This document shows, one piece after another, positions 60,422 to 64,000 of a stretch of DNA of 64,000 bases (the first letter of the stretch is position 1; each line of letters begins with the position of its first letter). The notes below the pieces were generated by a model. It saw only the letters and a program-made list of their open reading frames with translations, searched no databases and was not told the DNA's origin. Position numbers and translations under genes: made by a program. The stretch is from Neobacillus piezotolerans (GTDB lineage Bacteria; Bacillota; Bacilli; Bacillales; Cytobacillaceae): contig NZ_QNQT01000005.1 in assembly GCF_003362805.1 (NCBI RefSeq), forward strand, positions 62,001-126,000. The letters run 5' to 3'.

Positions 60422-60916
60422 ATGTTTAAAAAATTATTTGGTAAAAAAGAAGAAACAAAAGAAGTAGTATTGGTTGCCCCGTTAACCGGGATGGCAACTT
60501 TATTGGACAATGTGGATGATCCTGTTTTTTCGCAAAAAATGATGGGGGACGGGCTTGCGGTTGAACCCGCCGAAGGTGTTGTTGTCGCACCGGCGGACGG
60601 AGAAATCATCCAGGTATTCCCGACGAAGCACGCTGTCGGCATCAAGGCCGAGAACGGAGCGGAAATCCTTTTGCATATCGGCCTTGAAACAGTTTCGATG
60701 AAAGGGGAAGGCTTTACAGCCCATGTCCGTGAAGGCGATAAGGTAAAGGCCGGGGACAAGCTAGTAACGTTCGATATGGGGATTGTGTCAGAGAAGGCAA
60801 AAAGCACGGTAACCCCTTTAGTCATAACCAACAGCGATTCAATGGACATCGAAATTCTCGCATCCGGCAGAGTGGAACGCGGAAATACTCCGTTTATTAA
60901 ACTAACTGCAAAATAA
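60422..60916 (+). CDS. crr: PTS system IIA component, glucose type (YpqE)
   Basis: 164 residues, EIIA-Glc fold. H70 (KHAVGIKAENG) and the phosphorylated H85 (LLHIGLETVSMKGEGF) are both present. As a free IIA domain it can pass phosphate from HPr to IIBC proteins that lack their own IIA; known for YpqE. The 20 N-terminal residues are basic. ATG behind AAAGGATGATTG. Confidence 0.94.
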   Translation: MFKKLFGKKEETKEVVLVAPLTGMATLLDNVDDPVFSQKMMGDGLAVEPAEGVVVAPADGEIIQVFPTKHAVGIKAENGAEILLHIGLETVSMKGEGFTAHVREGDKVKAGDKLVTFDMGIVSEKAKSTVTPLVITNSDSMDIEILASGRVERGNTPFIKLTAK

Positions 60917-61134
60917 GAAAAGCGGATGCGCCACGTTTAATTCTCCACAGGACTAGAGAGCATCTGAATTGAACTACTTTCTTTTCATATTGCTGCCGGT
61001 TCAAGACAATTTACAGGAATCTACCGTGTATCAGAAGAACCATGCCCCCTCATTAAGGAAACGCGATGAAGCGAAAACTTTTCCTTCGTCCAATATTATG
61101 CTGCCAAACCGTTCCTTGTGGAGCTGGACAAAAT

Positions 61135-61157
61135 AAAAACCGCCTCGGGCGGTTTTT
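61135..61157. terminator. bidirectional terminator
   Basis: AAAAACCGCC / GGCGGTTTTT with TCG loop, at the end of the DUF502 gene. Confidence 0.93.
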
Positions 61158-61755
61158 ATTTTTGGGCGGAATTGGAGTGTGTTCCCTTGTTGGCCATGCC
61201 GCCGGACAGGATGAATTTCATCGCTTCCTCCGGTTTTACGTCGATGACTTCAACCTGTTCCTTTGGGATCAGGAACGTGAACCCGGCCACTTGGAAAGTT
61301 TGCGGGACATAAACGGCAACATGGTCCCCAAGCGGGCTATAGAAGCTTTCCAGGGCTTCGGAGGTGATAAAGCCGAGTGATTTCATGTCCGTCCCGGGAA
61401 CCGTGACAACCGCAACCTTTGAAAATGATTTCTTTTCGCCAAGGAACGATTGAACCGTATCCTTGATGACAGAGTAAACCGTCTTGACGACAGGAATCCG
61501 TTCAAGGAGCCGGTCTATCAACCATATTAACTTTCCCGTTATATACCTTGTGGACAGGAATCCCAGAAATGTAATGAGTGCGATTGTCAGAAGCAGCCCG
61601 ATTCCTGGGATATAGTCATCTTTCATATATGGCCTTAGGAAATTCCCAAGGAGGCTGTCCAAAAAAACAAACGTTTTGTAAATAACATAAACAACAATAA
61701 TGATGGGGACGATGGTAATAATCCCGTTAATAAAATTCCTTAATAGTGTTTTCAT
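61156..61755 (-). CDS. DUF502 membrane protein
   Basis: 199 residues, two membrane helices at the N-terminal part (IITIVPIIIVVYVIYKTFVF and GIGLLLTIALITFLGFLS), followed by a conserved DUF502 domain (RIPVVKTVYSVIKDTVQSF, VVTVPGTDMKSLGFIT, VFIPxTP-like YVPQTFQVAG). Function unknown; widespread in bacteria. Start ATG with GGAGAGA before it. Same strand as the SGNH gene. Confidence 0.92.
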   Translation of the reverse strand: MKTLLRNFINGIITIVPIIIVVYVIYKTFVFLDSLLGNFLRPYMKDDYIPGIGLLLTIALITFLGFLSTRYITGKLIWLIDRLLERIPVVKTVYSVIKDTVQSFLGEKKSFSKVAVVTVPGTDMKSLGFITSEALESFYSPLGDHVAVYVPQTFQVAGFTFLIPKEQVEVIDVKPEEAMKFILSGGMANKGTHSNSAQK

Positions 61756-61808
61756 GCGTCTCTCCGGCGTTTTTCCTTTATTATAGCCATTGATCCACCG
61801 GATTGAAA

Positions 61809-62912
61809 CTATGGGGTTCCTTTTTCGGCGATGATGGCCTTGATCCGGAATGAAGGCTTTAGTACCTGGCTGCCTTGGATGGCAATTTCACCGGTATGGA
61901 CGAAACGAATCCGGTGTGGTCCTTCCCCAAGCGATCCAGCGAGGAAAATATGCCTTTCCCTCTTGAACGGCCACCAGGTCGAGACTGTATCAACTTTTTT
62001 CCCGTCAATCACGACATCCACTTCTCCGCCTTCAGGGCCGCGTTCGACCGTGTAGCCAATCATTGTCCCTTTAAACTCATATTCAATGAAACTCCCCTTC
62101 TCCCGGCTGAAAAAATTCTTTCCCGATTTTACAAATCCTGATTGGTTTGATGGCTCGCCAATCTTCTTGTATTCCCGGGACAAGCCGCGGTTAATCGGAG
62201 CGGGCATCGGTGCCGCTTTTTTCCCGGATTGGACGGTTGCCTTAATGGATTTTGCGATTTCGCCTGCATAAAGTTCATAGCCGATTTTGTTAGGGTGGAT
62301 AAGGTCGCGTGTAAGCTTGTCCGTATCGAGTCCGGAGTTTTTAAACGGAACCCGCATATCAATATTCATCGCCTCGTAATGACCGGAAACCTTACGGATT
62401 GTATCCGCAAAGCTTTCGTACGTCAGGCAACTCTCCGTAAATGTAATAATATCCGCATTCGGGTGGTCGGTTTTCACTTTCCTTAAAAGCTGTTCATATA
62501 AGAAGGAGAATTGCCGCGCATCCATATATTTTCGATCATTCTCCCCGAAAACGATGAACACAAGGTCAACAGGGAAGCGCGGTTTTTCATTATCATATTT
62601 AACGATTCCTTCAAATGAGGTGGCACCGCTTTGAACGATTGAATACCGTTTGCCATTGGAGCCGTAATCCCTCCTGATTTCCTCTTCGAAAAGGGCGAAC
62701 CATGTTTCGTCCTTATGGCCGACGCCCGAGCCGCGTCCGATGCTGTCGCCTATGATCAGGTAATTGAAATCACGGCCCTTTGATATATTTTTATAAAAGC
62801 CGCGCGTGCTGGCGGTTGCTTCCTTCGCGGAAGTAGACGAGTTTATAAGCCAAACCAGTAGGAAAAGCATTCCTGCTGATAAAATGAGCATCCTGAAAGG
62901 TGTCTTTTTCAT
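61809..62912 (-). CDS. secreted SGNH/GDSL hydrolase with C-terminal beta domain
   Basis: 367 residues. Signal anchor (MLILSAGMLFLLVWLI), then an SGNH hydrolase: LIIGDSIGRGSGVGH with catalytic Ser, IVFGENDRKY, and DLIHPNKIGYELYAGEI (Asp-His). The last 110 residues form a beta-rich domain (GSFIEYEFKGTMIGYTVERG) like a carbohydrate-binding module. May deacetylate or de-esterify cell-wall or capsule sugars. ATG behind AAGAGGA; an ORF start 12 codons upstream is rejected. Confidence 0.9.
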   Translation of the reverse strand: MKKTPFRMLILSAGMLFLLVWLINSSTSAKEATASTRGFYKNISKGRDFNYLIIGDSIGRGSGVGHKDETWFALFEEEIRRDYGSNGKRYSIVQSGATSFEGIVKYDNEKPRFPVDLVFIVFGENDRKYMDARQFSFLYEQLLRKVKTDHPNADIITFTESCLTYESFADTIRKVSGHYEAMNIDMRVPFKNSGLDTDKLTRDLIHPNKIGYELYAGEIAKSIKATVQSGKKAAPMPAPINRGLSREYKKIGEPSNQSGFVKSGKNFFSREKGSFIEYEFKGTMIGYTVERGPEGGEVDVVIDGKKVDTVSTWWPFKRERHIFLAGSLGEGPHRIRFVHTGEIAIQGSQVLKPSFRIKAIIAEKGTP

Positions 62913-63126
62913 ATATTCAGTCCTCTTATTTTGTAATCCTACTGTCATTTTAACTTAATCATTTTGAAATAAAATAAGTGGATATACCTAATTTCAAAGA
63001 AATTACAGTAAAAATTGATGAAAAATATAATTTGGGCACTGGCTGGCCGAACTGGGCGAATGCCCATACCAGGTGGGCGCATTAATCATACAGTGAGTTA
63101 GGAAAGAAAAAATTGGGGGAATGCAA

Positions 63127-63276
63127 ATGTATGGATATGGGGGATATTGTGGATACGCCCAGCCTACCGTAGCCTGTTGCGCGCCTACGCAAGGAATTTT
63201 CGGAAATGGTTTTGTCCTGATTGTTGTCCTGTTTATTCTGCTAGTGATTATTGGAGCCTGCTGCTGGTTCGCATAG
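63127..63276 (+). CDS. YjcZ-family sporulation micro-protein
   Basis: 49 residues: Gly/Tyr/Cys-rich head (MYGYGGYCGYAQP), then a hydrophobic tail (GFVLIVVLFILLVIIGACCWF), the YjcZ-type layout of small spore coat or forespore peptides. The second of two ATGs is used because GGGGGA lies six bases upstream. A stem follows the stop. Confidence 0.85.
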   Translation: MYGYGGYCGYAQPTVACCAPTQGIFGNGFVLIVVLFILLVIIGACCWFA

Positions 63277-63280
63277 CAAA

Positions 63281-63312
63281 ACAACCTCTTTCATTTGAAG
63301 GAGGTGTTTTAA
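63281..63312 (+). terminator. terminator-like stem after YjcZ gene
   Basis: AAAACAACCTC / GGAGGTGTTTT arms with one bulge, ending in TTTT. Confidence 0.6.
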
Positions 63313-63720
63313 TGTGTGTTGGAACAAAACACGAATAATTAAAGTTAAATTTCCTTTAAAGTGAAGTTCCATACCAAACAATGAAAGGGGAGTTGCGGCC
63401 TGTACTTCCCTATAATTATTGAGTTGATTCGCTGCTAGTTTTTGTGGACAGGGATGAATCTTAGGAAGGATGGCTTGCCAACCTTGAAACCAAATAATAG
63501 GATTTGACATCTTTAAGTGTTCGAAGGACCGGCTGCCCACTGATGTAAGGAAACTATGTCATCGTTAGAGCCTTAAGGAGCAGGTAGTTTCTTCAGTACG
63601 GGCACTTAGTCGTCTTTTAGAGCCCGAAGGACCGCCCCTCCATCTTTGTACATATAGTTAGTCGTTCCAGCCAGCGTACTTGTTTTTTTTGTGCCCAAAT
63701 AGATTCTAGATTAAAGAAAC
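63313..63720. other. gene-free, hairpin-rich stretch
   Basis: No convincing ORF. It contains AAGGATGGC/GCCAACCTT (63473-63494), AAGGAAACTA/TAGTTTCTT (63547-63593), CGGGC/GCCCG (63599-63625), and CGAAGGACCG repeated at 63522 and 63625. It looks like a degenerate repeat element. Confidence 0.55.
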
Positions 63721-63723
63721 TAT

Positions 63724-63751
63724 TTGACCATTGCCAATGTTTTGGTATGAT
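63724..63751 (+). promoter_or_regulatory. promoter of the S66 peptidase gene
   Basis: TTGACC-N16-TATGAT, sigma-A type, about 30 bases before the start codon. Confidence 0.65.
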
Positions 63752-63780
63752 AATGTTATTTTAAAGAGGGGGTAATGGGG

Positions 63781-64000
63781 ATGCTTCCAAAACGGCTGGC
63801 GCCAGGGGATCAGATTAGAATAATAGCCCCTGCGAGAAGCATGGATCTAATAAAAGAAGAACAAGTGAAACTGGCGGTTGGCAGGCTTGAAGGGCTTGGC
63901 TTCCGGGTAACATTCGGAAAGCATGTCCATGGCCATGATGAATTTTTCAGTTCCCCGATCGAGCAGCGCATTGAAGACTTGCATGAAGCATTTGCGGATC
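63781..64000 (+). CDS. S66-family LD-carboxypeptidase (N-terminal part)
   Basis: Begins MLPKRLAPGDQIRIIAPARS, the standard start of LD-carboxypeptidase/MccF proteins (LKPGDxIxIIAPS). Continues with LEGLGFRVTFGKHVHGHDEF and the helix EQRIEDLHEAFAD. The family trims cell-wall tetrapeptides or cleaves microcin C-like compounds. The catalytic Ser, Glu and His lie beyond the right edge. SD GAGGGGG and GGGG before the ATG. Confidence 0.92.
   Translation, partial: MLPKRLAPGDQIRIIAPARSMDLIKEEQVKLAVGRLEGLGFRVTFGKHVHGHDEFFSSPIEQRIEDLHEAFAD

Noticed and set aside
61066-61380. 104-codon plus-strand ORF after crr
   Set aside because: It runs through the bidirectional terminator and antisense to the DUF502 gene; it has no SD or recognisable sequence.
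1-64000. CRISPR array
   Set aside because: No series of regularly spaced direct repeats was found; the only tandem repeats are the two-unit elements described.
1-64000. tRNA, rRNA or prophage regions
   Set aside because: No GTTCGA-type T-loops in cloverleaf context, no rRNA signatures, and no phage structural or integrase genes were seen.

Overview
The window is chromosomal DNA of a low-to-moderate GC, endospore-forming member of the Bacillaceae. The evidence is gene content and order. Acid-soluble spore protein genes (sspM, sspL), coat genes (cotD, a YjcZ-type peptide), RNase P RNA directly after gpsB, and the series recU-yppC-sspM-yppD/E/F/G, mrfA-mrfB-cotD-ypsA-gpsB-rnpB-ypsC, bcsA-ypbQ-dynA-ypcP-sspL, ypdQ/ypeP/ypeQ/cspD, bsaA-ypgQ, ypgR-brxA-ypiP-ypjP, thyA-dfrA and ypmP-ypmQ-ypmR-ypmS-crr all follow the Bacillus subtilis yp region. 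Species cannot be named from the sequence alone; genera close to Bacillus such as Mesobacillus or Peribacillus would fit. Many genes start with TTG or GTG behind strong Shine-Dalgarno (SD) sequences.

Layout. 0-3.7 kb: recU (cut by the left edge) and the ypp cluster. 3.8-10.1 kb: an accessory block with an oligopeptide-type permease pair, the second permease fused to an M1 metallopeptidase; a small heat-shock protein; a class III hybrid-cluster protein (hcp) behind a perfect CRP/FNR-type palindrome; and a Crp/Fnr regulator. 10.2-18 kb: the MrfAB DNA-repair pair behind a LexA-like box, cotD, ypsA, gpsB, rnpB and the rRNA methylase ypsC. 18-24.5 kb: M32 carboxypeptidase, DMT exporter, a ba3-type cytochrome oxidase operon with a second CRP/FNR-like palindrome, and an SDR oxidoreductase. 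24.7-38 kb: type III polyketide synthase with its methyltransferase, a Fur-controlled micro-gene, the 1,216-residue dynamin DynA, ypcP, RNase H-like genes, cspD and topB. 38-48.4 kb: fhs, glutathione peroxidase, a DegV protein, an HD phosphohydrolase coupled to an ABC-F ATPase, ypgR, brxA, ypiP and ypjP. 48.4-49.8 kb: one TnpB-only IS200/IS605-type element. 50-64 kb: an anthrax-lethal-factor-like secreted protease, thyA-dfrA, tatA-tatC, a decayed locus, ypmP, DegV, ypmQRS, an RsgA paralogue behind a leader peptide, crr, DUF502, an SGNH hydrolase, a YjcZ spore peptide, and the start of an S66 peptidase.

How parts may work together. hcp and the ba3 oxidase operon both carry GTGA-N6-TCAC palindromes at activator distance from a TATTAT -10. 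The encoded Crp/Fnr protein has the R-E-x-x-S-R recognition helix that suits such sites, which suggests a local low-oxygen or nitrosative-stress regulon. The most novel signal is at 58.85-59.07 kb: a promoter, a 20-codon leader ORF and two mutually exclusive stems, one of which buries the SD of an RsgA-type ribosome-assembly GTPase. Other candidates for new biology are the permease-M1 peptidase fusion, a 29-codon gene under two Fur boxes, and two short promoter-to-terminator units upstream of bcsA and ypcP. No tRNA gene, prophage or CRISPR array was seen.
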